From assembly GCF_002999235.1 (NCBI RefSeq), contig NZ_CP027236.1, forward strand, positions 434,001-498,000: a stretch of DNA of 64,000 nucleotides. Reading direction: 5' to 3'. The position numbers were made by a program, and so were the translations under genes. Shown here piece after piece: positions 24,390-33,294 of this stretch. Origin of the DNA: Actinomyces sp. oral taxon 897 (GTDB taxonomy: Bacteria; Actinomycetota; Actinomycetes; Actinomycetales; Actinomycetaceae). The notes beneath the pieces were generated by a model, which saw nothing but the letters and a program-made list of their open reading frames with translations, was not told the origin of the DNA and made no database searches. The stretch's first letter is position 1. Each line of letters opens with the position of its first letter.

Positions 24390-26207
24390 GTGGACCTGAG
24401 CCGCCGTCGGATGATGCAGCTGGCCGGAGCCGTCGGGTTCACCGCCCTGGCGGGCAGGACGGCCTGGATCCAGGTCGTCCAGGGCCCGGAGCTGGCCGCC
24501 AGGGCCAAGGCCGAGCGCACCGTCTCCTGGGTCAACCGCGCCCCGCGCGGCCAGATCCTGGGGCGTGACGGCACGGTCCTGGCCTCCTCCGTGGTGTCCT
24601 ACGACGTCGGCGTCAACCAGGTCCTGGTCTCCCAGTACGAGCGCCGCGAGAAGAGGACCGACCCCACCACCGGCGCGGAGGAGGAGGTCGTCGTGGGCTA
24701 CGGCGCCCTGGCCGCCGCCGAGCTGCTCGCCCCGGTCCTGGGCGTGGACGTCAACGAGCTCGGCGGCGCCATGGTGGGCGACTCCACCTACGTCATTGTC
24801 GCCGAGGCGGTCACCCCCGACACCTGGCGCCAGGTCAAGGCCCTGGACATCCAGGGCATCGAGCCCGACCAGCGCAGTCGGCGCACCTACCCGGCCGGCA
24901 GGACGGCCGGCAACGTCGTGGGCTACACCAGTGAGAAGGAGCACCGGGTCCTCACCGGTGCCGCCGGCCTGGAGTACAGCCAGAACGACCTGCTGTCGGG
25001 GACCGACGGTGAGGGCAGCGTCGAGATCGGTCGCAGCGGCGTCATTATCCCCACCGGTGAGCAGCAGGACACCCCGGCCACCGCCGGGACCACCGTGCGC
25101 ACCACCATCAACCCCGACCTCCAGGCCCTGGCCCAGGAGGTGATCGACGCCGCCGTGGACTCCCAGAGCGCGGACTGGGGCTCCATCGTGGTCATGGAGC
25201 CCTCCACCGGCAAGATCCTGGTCATGGCGGACTCCCACACGGTGGATCCCTCCGACCCCGTCGCCAGCGCCGAGCAGGACCGCGGGGCCCGGGTGGTCCA
25301 GGCCGTCTTCGAGCCCGGCAGCGTGGGCAAGGTCGTCACCTTCGCCAGCGCCCTGGAGCAGGGGGCCGTCACCCCGACGACCCCCTGGACCGTCCCCTAC
25401 AGCTGGGTGTCCCCCGACGGGGAGGAGTTCCACGACTCCCACGAGCACCCTGACCAGTACCTCACCAGCGCCCAGATCCTGGCGGAGTCCTCCAACGTGG
25501 GCACCGTCCAGGTCGGTGACACCGTCAGCGACCAGAGCCGCTACGAGCTCATGAAGCGGTTCGGCTGGGGCACCCTGAGCGGGATCGAGCTGCCGGGGGA
25601 GTCCTCCGGGCTCCTCTACCCCCCCGACTCCTGGGACGGCCGGACCCGCTACACCACCATGTTCGGCCAGGGCGTGGCCGTCACCGCCCTCCAGGCCGTC
25701 CAGGTCCTGGCCGCCATCGCCAACAAGGGCGTGCGCATGCCCCCCCGGGTCATCGACGCCTGGATCGGGGCGGACGGCAAGGAGATCCCCCAGACCCAGC
25801 CCGAGGGCGTCCAGGTCATCTCCGAGGCCACCGCCGCCGCCCTGACCGACATGCTCATCGGGGTCACCCAGGAGGGGGGCACCGCCGAGACCGCCTCCCT
25901 GGACGGCTACCTGGTGGCGGGCAAGACCGGCACCACCGAGATCCTCACCGGGGAGGGCGGGACGGTGGCCTCCTTCGTGGGCTTCACCCCGGCCCGGGCC
26001 CCGGCCATCGCGGTCTCGGTGGTCCTGTACCGTCCCGAGGGCGTCTACGGCGGGACCGTCTCGGGCCCCGTCTTCCGCAAGATCGCCACCGCCGCCATGC
26101 ACGCCCTGGGGATCGCCCCGGATCCCACGGTGGTGGCCGCCCAGGCCGCCGCCCGCGCCGACGCCGAGACCTCCGCGCCCCCCGGCCACTCACCGGACGG
26201 CGGCTGA
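24390..26207 (+). CDS. ftsI: Peptidoglycan transpeptidase FtsI (PBP3)
   Basis: 605 residues. Septal class B penicillin-binding protein. A single N-terminal hydrophobic segment (about residues 8-24) is followed by the dimerisation domain (RAPRGQILGRDGTVLA) and the transpeptidase domain with all three motifs: SVGK with Ser311, SSN at 367-369 and KTGT with Lys512. It cross-links peptidoglycan at the septum with FtsW. The GTG start gives a very short cytoplasmic tail and sits four bases after ftsL. The usual DUF-like extra C-terminal PASTA repeats are absent. Confidence 0.95.
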   Translation: MDLSRRRMMQLAGAVGFTALAGRTAWIQVVQGPELAARAKAERTVSWVNRAPRGQILGRDGTVLASSVVSYDVGVNQVLVSQYERREKRTDPTTGAEEEVVVGYGALAAAELLAPVLGVDVNELGGAMVGDSTYVIVAEAVTPDTWRQVKALDIQGIEPDQRSRRTYPAGRTAGNVVGYTSEKEHRVLTGAAGLEYSQNDLLSGTDGEGSVEIGRSGVIIPTGEQQDTPATAGTTVRTTINPDLQALAQEVIDAAVDSQSADWGSIVVMEPSTGKILVMADSHTVDPSDPVASAEQDRGARVVQAVFEPGSVGKVVTFASALEQGAVTPTTPWTVPYSWVSPDGEEFHDSHEHPDQYLTSAQILAESSNVGTVQVGDTVSDQSRYELMKRFGWGTLSGIELPGESSGLLYPPDSWDGRTRYTTMFGQGVAVTALQAVQVLAAIANKGVRMPPRVIDAWIGADGKEIPQTQPEGVQVISEATAAALTDMLIGVTQEGGTAETASLDGYLVAGKTGTTEILTGEGGTVASFVGFTPARAPAIAVSVVLYRPEGVYGGTVSGPVFRKIATAAMHALGIAPDPTVVAAQAAARADAETSAPPGHSPDGG

Positions 26208-26288
26208 TACCTCAGTCCTCGCACGTCACACTCCTTCTCCGGGCGAGCCCGACGCCCGTTCCCCGACCCCGAGATAGATTGAGGAGCT

Positions 26289-27878
26289 ATGAGTAACGCC
26301 TATGAGTCGGCTGCGGCCCTGCGCCCCCACCACCTGGAGCCCACCGATCTGAGGCAGCTGGTGCGGTCCTTCTCGCTGGTCCCGGCGCCAGGCACCAGCC
26401 AGGAGGACGTGGACGGCGTCATGGTCACCGGCGTGAGCGTGGACTCCGGTGACGTCGCCCCCGGGGAGCTGTTCGTGGGCCTTCCCGGCTTCAAGGTCCA
26501 CGGCGCCTCCTTCGCCGCCCAGGCCGTGGGGGCCGGGGCCGTGGCCGTGGTCACCGACAGCCAGGGGGCCCACCTGGCCGCCGACCTCCCCGGCACCCCG
26601 GTCCTGGTCCACGAGGACCCCCGGGCCCTGGTCGGCCCCCTGTCCCAGGCGGTCTACCACCACCCCGCCGAGCACCTGACCGCCACCGCGGTGACCGGTA
26701 CCAACGGCAAGACCACCACCAGCTACTTCCTGGACGCCATGCTCGCGGCCCACCTGGGCGGCTGCATGGTGGCCGGGACCGTCGAGCTGCGCGTGGGAGG
26801 CACCTCGGTGGAGTCCCCGCGCACCACCGTGGAGGCCCCGGTCCTGGCCCGCATGATGGCCCTGGCCGTCGAGGAGGGCGTGGGCGCCGCCTCCCTGGAG
26901 GCCTCCAGCCACGCCATCGTGCTGCACCGCCTGGACGGCGTCACCTTCGACGTCGTGGGCTTCACCAACCTCCAGCGCGACCACCTGGACTTCCACAAGA
27001 CCATGGAGGGGTACCTGGAGGCCAAGTCCCGCCTGTTCACCCCCGCCCACGCCCGCCGCGCCGTGGTCTGCGTGGACGACCGGTGGGGGGCGTCCCTGGC
27101 CCGTACCGCCTCCGCCACCGGCCTGGAGGTGGAGCGGGTGCGCGCCTACCCCGGTGACGCCGAGTGCGACTGGTGGGTGTCTGACGCCGCGGTCTCCCTG
27201 GCGGAGGCGGCCACCACCTTCACCCTCCACGGGCCCGGCGCCCAGGAGATCAGCGCCTCCTGCCCGCTGCCGGGCCTGGTCAACGTCCAGAACGCCGCCC
27301 TGGCCCTGGTCATGGCTGTCCGGGCGGGCGTCCCGGCGCCCACCGCGGTGGCGGCCCTGGCCGGCGCCCACAACATCCCCGGGCGCATGCAGCGCGTCAG
27401 CCAGCGGGACGGGACGCGCGGGCTGTGCATCGTGGACTTCGCCCACACCCCTGACGCCATGGAGCTGGCCCTGGAGGCGGTGCGCCCCATCACACCGGGG
27501 CGCCTCATCGTGGTCTTCGGCTCCGACGGCGACCGCGACCAGGGCAAGCGGCCCATGCTGGGGGAGGTGGCCGCCCGCCTGGCCGACGTCCTGGTGGTCA
27601 CCGACGAGAACCCCCGCTCCGAGGACCCCCAGACCATCCGCGACGCCGTCCTGGCCGGGGTGCGCCGGGTCCGTCCCGACCTGGCGGACGTCGAGGAGGT
27701 CACCACCTGGCGGGGTGACGCCGTGCGCCGCGGCGTGGAGCTGTGCGGCCCGGACGACACCGTCATTGTCACCGGCAAGGGCCACGAGCCCTTCCTGGAG
27801 GTCGCCGACCAGTTCATCCGCTACAACGACGCCCCGGTCATGCGCGAGGCCGTCGAGGCCAAGTGGGGGCAGGCGTGA
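26289..27878 (+). CDS. murE: UDP-MurNAc-tripeptide synthetase MurE
   Basis: 529 residues. Adds the third residue to the UDP-MurNAc dipeptide. The three Mur-ligase domains are visible: an N-terminal UMP-binding part (GVSVDSGDVAPGELFVGLPG), a central ATPase (TGTNGKTTTSYFLDA, Lys141), and a C-terminal part with the specificity loop DENPRSED (439-446). DNPR-type loops go with diaminopimelate enzymes, while Staphylococcus lysine enzymes have a different loop. Actinomyces walls carry lysine or ornithine, so the substrate here is uncertain. It has its own ATG with TTGAGGAG and an 81-base gap from ftsI. The stop overlaps the murF GTG. Confidence 0.95.
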   Translation: MSNAYESAAALRPHHLEPTDLRQLVRSFSLVPAPGTSQEDVDGVMVTGVSVDSGDVAPGELFVGLPGFKVHGASFAAQAVGAGAVAVVTDSQGAHLAADLPGTPVLVHEDPRALVGPLSQAVYHHPAEHLTATAVTGTNGKTTTSYFLDAMLAAHLGGCMVAGTVELRVGGTSVESPRTTVEAPVLARMMALAVEEGVGAASLEASSHAIVLHRLDGVTFDVVGFTNLQRDHLDFHKTMEGYLEAKSRLFTPAHARRAVVCVDDRWGASLARTASATGLEVERVRAYPGDAECDWWVSDAAVSLAEAATTFTLHGPGAQEISASCPLPGLVNVQNAALALVMAVRAGVPAPTAVAALAGAHNIPGRMQRVSQRDGTRGLCIVDFAHTPDAMELALEAVRPITPGRLIVVFGSDGDRDQGKRPMLGEVAARLADVLVVTDENPRSEDPQTIRDAVLAGVRRVRPDLADVEEVTTWRGDAVRRGVELCGPDDTVIVTGKGHEPFLEVADQFIRYNDAPVMREAVEAKWGQA

Positions 27879-29335
27879 TCCCCCGCCCCCTGGCGCAGGT
27901 CGCCGCCATGGCCGGCGGCACCCTCCTGGGCAGCCGGCCCGCGGGCCCCCTCCCGGGCGACGCCGCCAGCGCCCAGGTCACCGCCGTGGTGACGGACTCC
28001 CGCCGCGCCGGGCCGGGCAGCTTGTTCGTGGCCATCGCGGGGGAGAGGACCGACGGCCACGCCTACCTCGACGCCGTCGCCCGCGCACACGCCGAGGCCG
28101 CCCTGGTCAGCGACGTCCAGGCCGCCCGGGCCGCCCTGGGCGGGGCGGAGCTGCCCCTGGTGGTGGTCCCGGACACCGTCGCGGCGCTGGGCCGCCTGGC
28201 CCGCGAGCACCTGGCGGACCTGCGCCGCCGGGCCCGGGAGCGCGGCGGGGAGCTGACCGTCGTGGCCGTGACCGGCTCGGTGGGCAAGACCACCACCAAG
28301 GACCTCACTCGCCAGATCCTGGCCTCGGTGGCCCCCACGGTGGCCCCGGTGGCCTCCTTCAACAACGAGATCGGCCTGCCCCTGACGGTCCTGTCCTCCG
28401 ACGCCTCCACCCGCTACCTGGTCCTGGAGATGGGTGCCTCGGCGCCCGGGCACATTGCCTACCTCACCGGTATCGCCCCCCTGGACGCCGCCGCGGTCCT
28501 CGTGGTGGGGCACGCCCACATGGACGGCTTCGGGGGGATCGAGGGCGTGGCGGCGGCCAAGGCGGAGATCCTCTCCGGCCTGCGGCCGGGCGGCACCGCC
28601 GTGCTCAACCTGGACGACCCCCGCTCCGCGGCCATGCGCCCCCTCGCCCCGGCGGCGGTGCTGACCTTCTCCGCCAGCGGCCGGGCCGGGGCGGACGTGC
28701 GGGCCACCGACACGGTCCTGGAGGCCGGGGCCTACCCGCTCACCACGGTCCACCTGCCCGGGGCCGGGCCCACCCGCCTGCGTCTGTCCCTGCCCGGGGC
28801 CCACAACGTGGCCAACGCCCTGGCCGCCGCCGCCCTGGCCCTGGCCGCCGGGGTGGCCCCCCGGGACGTCCTGGCGGCCCTGGCCGACGCCCGTATTGAG
28901 AGCGCCCACCGTATGGACGTGCGCCCCCTGGCCGGTGACCTCCTCCTGGTGGACGACTCCTACAACGCCAATATCGACTCCATGACCGCCTCCCTGGCCA
29001 CCCTGCCGGTCCTGGCGGCCGGACGCCGCCGTGTCGTGGTGGTCTCCGAGATGCTGGAGCTGGGGGCGTCCTCGCCCGCCGACCACCGCCGCACCGGCGA
29101 GCTGGTGGCGCAGGCCGGTGCCGCCCTCCTGCTGACCGTGGGGCAGGGGGCGGCCCCCGCCGCCGCCGCCGCACGTGAGCGCGGTGTGGAGGTCGTGGAG
29201 GTGGCCGACGCCGGTGCGGCGCTGGCGCGTATTGACTCCCTGGTCCGTGACGGTGACGCCGTCCTCGTCAAGGGCTCCCACGGCTCAGGCGCCTGGCGCC
29301 TGGCCGACCACCTCAAGGAGGTCCGTTCCCAATGA
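27875..29335 (+). CDS. murF: UDP-MurNAc-pentapeptide synthetase MurF
   Basis: 486 residues. ATP-dependent addition of D-Ala-D-Ala, completing the UDP-MurNAc-pentapeptide. The ATPase loop is TGSVGKTTTKDL (about residues 130-141), with FNNEIGLPLTVL and LEMGASAPGHI following (both MurF hallmarks), VNALAAAALA and the C-terminal DDSYNANIDSM. GTG overlaps the murE stop by four bases (GTGA), so it is translationally coupled. The stop overlaps the mraY ATG the same way. Confidence 0.96.
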   Translation: MIPRPLAQVAAMAGGTLLGSRPAGPLPGDAASAQVTAVVTDSRRAGPGSLFVAIAGERTDGHAYLDAVARAHAEAALVSDVQAARAALGGAELPLVVVPDTVAALGRLAREHLADLRRRARERGGELTVVAVTGSVGKTTTKDLTRQILASVAPTVAPVASFNNEIGLPLTVLSSDASTRYLVLEMGASAPGHIAYLTGIAPLDAAAVLVVGHAHMDGFGGIEGVAAAKAEILSGLRPGGTAVLNLDDPRSAAMRPLAPAAVLTFSASGRAGADVRATDTVLEAGAYPLTTVHLPGAGPTRLRLSLPGAHNVANALAAAALALAAGVAPRDVLAALADARIESAHRMDVRPLAGDLLLVDDSYNANIDSMTASLATLPVLAAGRRRVVVVSEMLELGASSPADHRRTGELVAQAGAALLLTVGQGAAPAAAAARERGVEVVEVADAGAALARIDSLVRDGDAVLVKGSHGSGAWRLADHLKEVRSQ

Positions 29336-30420
29336 CCGGTATCTTTATCGCGGCAGCCGTGGGCATGCTGGTCTCCCTGTTCGTCACGCCCCTGCTCATC
29401 CGCTACCTGCACCGTAAGCAGTACGGGCAGTTCATCCGGGAGGACGGGCCCCAGGGGCACTTCACCAAGCGCGGTACCCCCACTATGGGCGGCCTGGTCA
29501 TTATCGGCGGCACCGTCCTGGGCTACGCCGTCGGCAGCCTGATCATGTGGCGGCCACCGCGTGCCAGCGGCCTGCTTCTCATGCTGCTCATCGTGGGCCT
29601 GGGGGCGATCGGCTTTATGGACGACTTCGCCAAGATCGCCAAGGAGCGGTCGCTGGGGCTGAGGGCCTGGCAGAAGATCGCGGGCCAGGCCGTGATCGGT
29701 ATCTCCTTCTCCGTGGCCGCCCTCAACTTCGCCGACCGCAGCGGCCTGACCCCCGCCTCCACGCGCATCTCCTTCGCCCGGGACTCACGCCTGGACCTGG
29801 CCTTCGGGGGCGCGGTGGTGGGGATGATCCTGTTCGTCATCTGGTCCAACCTCCTGATCACCGCCTGGTCCAACGCCGTCAACCTCACCGACGGCCTGGA
29901 CGGCCTGGCCACCGGCGCCTCGACCATGGTCTTCGGCGCCTACGCGCTCATTAGCGTGTGGCAGTTCAACCAGTCCTGCCAGTACGGTCACCGCGAGGCC
30001 ATTGCCGTGACCTGCTACCAGGTCCGTGACCCACGTGACATGGCCATGATATCGGCCGCCCTCATGGGGGCCTGCTTCGGCTTCCTGTGGTGGAACGCCT
30101 CCCCGGCCAAGATCTTTATGGGCGACACCGGCTCCCTGGCCCTGGGGGGGGCGCTGGCCGGGCTGTCCATCCTGACCCGTACCGAGTTCGTCGCCGTGGT
30201 CATCGGGGGGCTGTTCCTGGCGGAGGTCCTCAGCGACATCCTCCAGGTCGGCTCGTTCAAGATGACCCGTAAGCGCGTGCTGCGCATGGCCCCCCTCCAC
30301 CACCACTTCGAGCTGGGGGGCTGGACCGAGGTCAACGTGGTCATCCGCTTCTGGATTATCGCCGGGGTGTGCGTGGTGGCCGGCATGGGGCTCTTCTACG
30401 GCGAGTACCTCGTGTCCTGA
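29332..30420 (+). CDS. mraY: Phospho-N-acetylmuramoyl-pentapeptide transferase MraY
   Basis: 362 residues, ten membrane helices. Transfers phospho-MurNAc-pentapeptide to undecaprenyl phosphate, making lipid I. Key cytoplasmic loops: FTKRGTPTMGG (about 44-54), GFMDDFAK with the two catalytic aspartates, NAVNLTDGLDGLATG (NxxNxxDGxDGL) and HHHFELGGW with the conserved His triad. ATG overlaps the murF stop. A strong hairpin follows before murD. Confidence 0.96.
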   Translation: MTGIFIAAAVGMLVSLFVTPLLIRYLHRKQYGQFIREDGPQGHFTKRGTPTMGGLVIIGGTVLGYAVGSLIMWRPPRASGLLLMLLIVGLGAIGFMDDFAKIAKERSLGLRAWQKIAGQAVIGISFSVAALNFADRSGLTPASTRISFARDSRLDLAFGGAVVGMILFVIWSNLLITAWSNAVNLTDGLDGLATGASTMVFGAYALISVWQFNQSCQYGHREAIAVTCYQVRDPRDMAMISAALMGACFGFLWWNASPAKIFMGDTGSLALGGALAGLSILTRTEFVAVVIGGLFLAEVLSDILQVGSFKMTRKRVLRMAPLHHHFELGGWTEVNVVIRFWIIAGVCVVAGMGLFYGEYLVS

Positions 30421-30462
30421 GCGTCCTGCGCCGCTACCCCGGTGCGACGGCGTACCCTCACC

Positions 30463-30504
30463 CCGGGACCGGGCCCGGCGGGCGTCCGGCGGGCCCGGTC
30501 CCGG
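30463..30504 (+). terminator. GC hairpin in the mraY-murD gap
   Basis: A 15-bp perfect stem, left arm CCGGGACCGGGCCCG and right arm CGGGCCCGGTCCCGG, with a 12-base loop. It sits inside the dcw cluster, 27 bases before the murD GTG. No T-run follows. It could attenuate transcription or protect an mRNA end. Confidence 0.5.
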
Positions 30505-30531
30505 CATTAGCTCCAGCAGGAAGGTGGGCCC

Positions 30532-32025
30532 GTGCCCAGTAACGTCACGAGGATCGAGGACCTGGCCGACGCGCACGTCGGCGTGGTCGGGATGGGGCGC
30601 ACCGGGCGTGCCGTCCTGGAGGCCCTGAGCACCCTGGGGGCGCGCGTGAGCGTCTACGACGAACGGCAGGAGTCCCTGGAGGACCTGCCCGCCGCCGTGG
30701 CCTCGGCCTGCGCCGGCAGCCCCGGGCGCCTCGCCCAGGCGCTCACCGAGCAGCGCCCCCGCCTCCTCGTGGTCTCCCCGGGGGTGCCCGCCACCGGGCC
30801 GGTCCTGGCTGCCGCGGCCGCCTGCGGTATCGAGACCTGGAGCGAGGTCGAGCTCGCCTGGCGCCTCCAGCGCGCCTCCGCCCGCCCGGACGTGCCCTGG
30901 GTCGCCGTCACCGGCACCGACGGCAAGACCACCACGGTGGGCATGCTCGCCGCCATCCTGACCGCGGCCGGTCTCAACGCCCCGGCGGTGGGCAATATCG
31001 GCGCCCCTGTGGTCACCACCGTCCTGGAGGGGGGCGCTGACGTGCTGGCCGTGGAGCTGTCCAGCTTCCAGCTCCACACCACCCGCACCCTGTCCCCGCT
31101 GGCCGCCGCCTGCCTCAACCTGGCCCCCGACCACCTCGACTGGCACGGTGGCTACGAGGACTACCGGGCGGACAAGGCCCGCGTCTACGCCCGCACCCGG
31201 CGTGGGGCCGTCTACAACTGCGCCGACGAGGCCACCTGCCTGATGGTCCGGGAGGCCGACGTCATGGAGGGCTGCCGCGCCGTCGGCTTCACCCTGGAAG
31301 CCCCCGCCCTGGGGCAGGTGGGGGTGGTTGACGACCTGCTGGTGGACCGTGCCTGGCACCCCGGCCGCCACACCGAGGGCCTGGAGGTGGCCACCCTGGC
31401 CGACCTGGCCCACCTGGCGCCGGGCGGGCAGGCGGCCCGTCTGCCTGCCCACGTCCTGGCCGACGCCCTGGCCGCCTCCGCCCTGGCCCTGGCCGTCGGC
31501 GTCCCGGGGCGGGCCGTCTCGGCCGGGCTGCGCGCCTTCGCCCCTGGCGCCCACCGGCTGGTCACCGTCGCCCAGGGCGGGGGCGTGACCTGGGTGGACG
31601 ACTCCAAGGCCACCAACCCCCACTCCGCGAGCGCGGCCCTGAGCGCCCTGGAGCCGGGGACGGGCGTGTGGATCGTGGGCGGGGACACCAAGGGGGCCCA
31701 GTTCCACGACCTCGTGCGCCAGGTGGCCGTGCGCCTGCGGGCCGCGGTGGTCATTGGCGCCGACCAGACCGAGGTCCTGGACGCCCTGGCCCGCCAGGCC
31801 CCCCAGGTCCCGGTGCGCCGCGTGCCCCACGGCGGCCCCCGGGAGGTCGTGGACGGCGCCGTGGCCGCCGCCGCGGCCCTGGCCCGTCCCGGTGACACCG
31901 TCATGCTGGCCCCCGCCTGCGCCTCCTGGGACCAGTTCAGCTCCTACGCCCAGCGCGGCGACCTGTTCGCGGCCGCCGCCAGGGACCACGTACGTCGTGG
32001 GACCACGGACCAGGAGCGTGACTGA
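30532..32025 (+). CDS. murD: UDP-MurNAc-L-alanine:D-glutamate ligase MurD
   Basis: 497 residues. Adds D-glutamate to UDP-MurNAc-L-alanine. N-terminal Rossmann-like domain (VGVVGMGRTGRAVLEAL), ATPase loop VTGTDGKTTTVGML, LSSFQLHTTRTLSP and NLAPDHLDWHGGYEDY in the centre, and VDDSKATNPHSASAAL plus GGDTKGAQF at the C-terminal domain. GTG with AGCAGGAAGG upstream. It is preceded by a 111-base gap with a strong hairpin, one of the larger breaks in the cluster. ftsW starts at the very next base after the stop. Confidence 0.95.
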   Translation: MPSNVTRIEDLADAHVGVVGMGRTGRAVLEALSTLGARVSVYDERQESLEDLPAAVASACAGSPGRLAQALTEQRPRLLVVSPGVPATGPVLAAAAACGIETWSEVELAWRLQRASARPDVPWVAVTGTDGKTTTVGMLAAILTAAGLNAPAVGNIGAPVVTTVLEGGADVLAVELSSFQLHTTRTLSPLAAACLNLAPDHLDWHGGYEDYRADKARVYARTRRGAVYNCADEATCLMVREADVMEGCRAVGFTLEAPALGQVGVVDDLLVDRAWHPGRHTEGLEVATLADLAHLAPGGQAARLPAHVLADALAASALALAVGVPGRAVSAGLRAFAPGAHRLVTVAQGGGVTWVDDSKATNPHSASAALSALEPGTGVWIVGGDTKGAQFHDLVRQVAVRLRAAVVIGADQTEVLDALARQAPQVPVRRVPHGGPREVVDGAVAAAAALARPGDTVMLAPACASWDQFSSYAQRGDLFAAAARDHVRRGTTDQERD

Positions 32026-33294
32026 GTGCCCGCAGACCCTACCGGCGGCGGCCCCCGACCCGCACACCCCCTGCGCCGCCTCCTGGCCTCCTCCGAGGGC
32101 CCCCGGGAGGGGGAGTCCGCCACCCTGAGCTACTACACGCTCCTCCTGGCCAGCCTCGCCCTGCTCACCTTCGGCCTGATCATGGTGTTCTCCGTCCAGT
32201 CGGTCAAGAGCGCGGCCGACGGGGGCAGCGCCTACGAGAACTTCGCCAAGTACCTCGTGTTCGCGGTGGTGGGGCTGGCCCTCATGGCGCTGGCGGCGCG
32301 CCTGCCCGCCCGGGCCTGGCAGCGTCTGTCCGTGCCGGTCCTGGTGGTGGCGACCCTGCCCCAGCTCCTGGTGGACTTCGTGCCCTCCGTGCGCACCTGC
32401 ACGGGCGGGAACTGCAACTGGATCAGGCTCCCCGGTGACCAGACGGTCCAGCCCTCGGAGTTCATCAAGCTCGCGATCTGCCTGTACATCGGCTACGTCG
32501 TCGCCTGCCACGCCGACCGTCTCAAGGACCTCAAGGGCCTGGCCCTGTGGCTCCTGGTCCCCGTCGGCGTCCCGATCGCCCTGGTCCTGTGGGGCGGCGA
32601 CCTGGGGACCGTCATCGTCCTGGTGCTCCTGGGCGCCGGGGCGCTGTGGGTCTACGGCCTGCGTGCCAGGTGGTTCGCCCTCCTGGGGGCCCTGGGCGTG
32701 GCCGGCTTCGCGGGGGCCTCCCTGCTCGTGGCCAACCGGCGCGCCCGGATCCTCATGTGGTGGTTCCCGGACTCCGCCGACCCCCTGGACGTGGGCTACC
32801 AGCCCAAGCACGGGCGCTGGGCCCTGGGGACCGGCAGCTGGACCGGGGTCGGGCCGGGGGCCTCGCGCCAGAAGTGGGGCTACCTGACCCAGGCGGACTC
32901 CGACTACGTCTTCGCGGTCCTGGGGGAGGAGTTCGGGCTCGTAGGCACCCTGGCGGTCATCGCCTCCTTCGCCGTCGTCGGGTGGTGCTGCCTGCGCGTC
33001 ATGCGGCGCTGCGAGTCCGTCTACGTCTCGGTGGTCACCGCCGGCATTATGACCTGGATCGTGGGCCAGGCCTTTATCAATATGAGCGTGGTGGTGGGTC
33101 TCCTGCCCGTCCTGGGCGTCCCCCTGCCCCTGATCAGCGCCGGGGGCTCCTCCCTCATATCGGTGCTGGCGGCTGTCGGCGTCCTGCTGTCCTTCGCCCG
33201 CGCCGAGCCGGGGGCCGCCCAGGAGCTCGCGGCACGTCCTGGTGCGGTGCGCCGTACCCTGTCCGTCGTCTCCTCAAGGAGGAAGAGTGTCTGA
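32026..33294 (+). CDS. ftsW: Septal peptidoglycan glycosyltransferase FtsW
   Basis: 422 residues. SEDS-family polymerase that works with FtsI. A polar 35-residue N-terminus precedes ten membrane helices. Signature segments are QPSEFIKLAICLY (about 144-156), WGGDLGTVIVLVL (catalytic Asp region), TQADSDYVFAVLGEEFG with the conserved acidic pair, and GVPLPLISAGGSSL near the end. GTG directly follows the murD stop. The 3' end overlaps the murG start by eight bases, which places the murG ribosome-binding site inside ftsW. Confidence 0.95.
   Translation: MPADPTGGGPRPAHPLRRLLASSEGPREGESATLSYYTLLLASLALLTFGLIMVFSVQSVKSAADGGSAYENFAKYLVFAVVGLALMALAARLPARAWQRLSVPVLVVATLPQLLVDFVPSVRTCTGGNCNWIRLPGDQTVQPSEFIKLAICLYIGYVVACHADRLKDLKGLALWLLVPVGVPIALVLWGGDLGTVIVLVLLGAGALWVYGLRARWFALLGALGVAGFAGASLLVANRRARILMWWFPDSADPLDVGYQPKHGRWALGTGSWTGVGPGASRQKWGYLTQADSDYVFAVLGEEFGLVGTLAVIASFAVVGWCCLRVMRRCESVYVSVVTAGIMTWIVGQAFINMSVVVGLLPVLGVPLPLISAGGSSLISVLAAVGVLLSFARAEPGAAQELAARPGAVRRTLSVVSSRRKSV

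Noticed and set aside
29785..32811. Thousand-codon open frame antisense to mraY, murD and ftsW
   Set aside because: It is Gly/His/Gln/Val-rich with no motif and mirrors well-defined genes. Long antisense frames are expected at this GC content.
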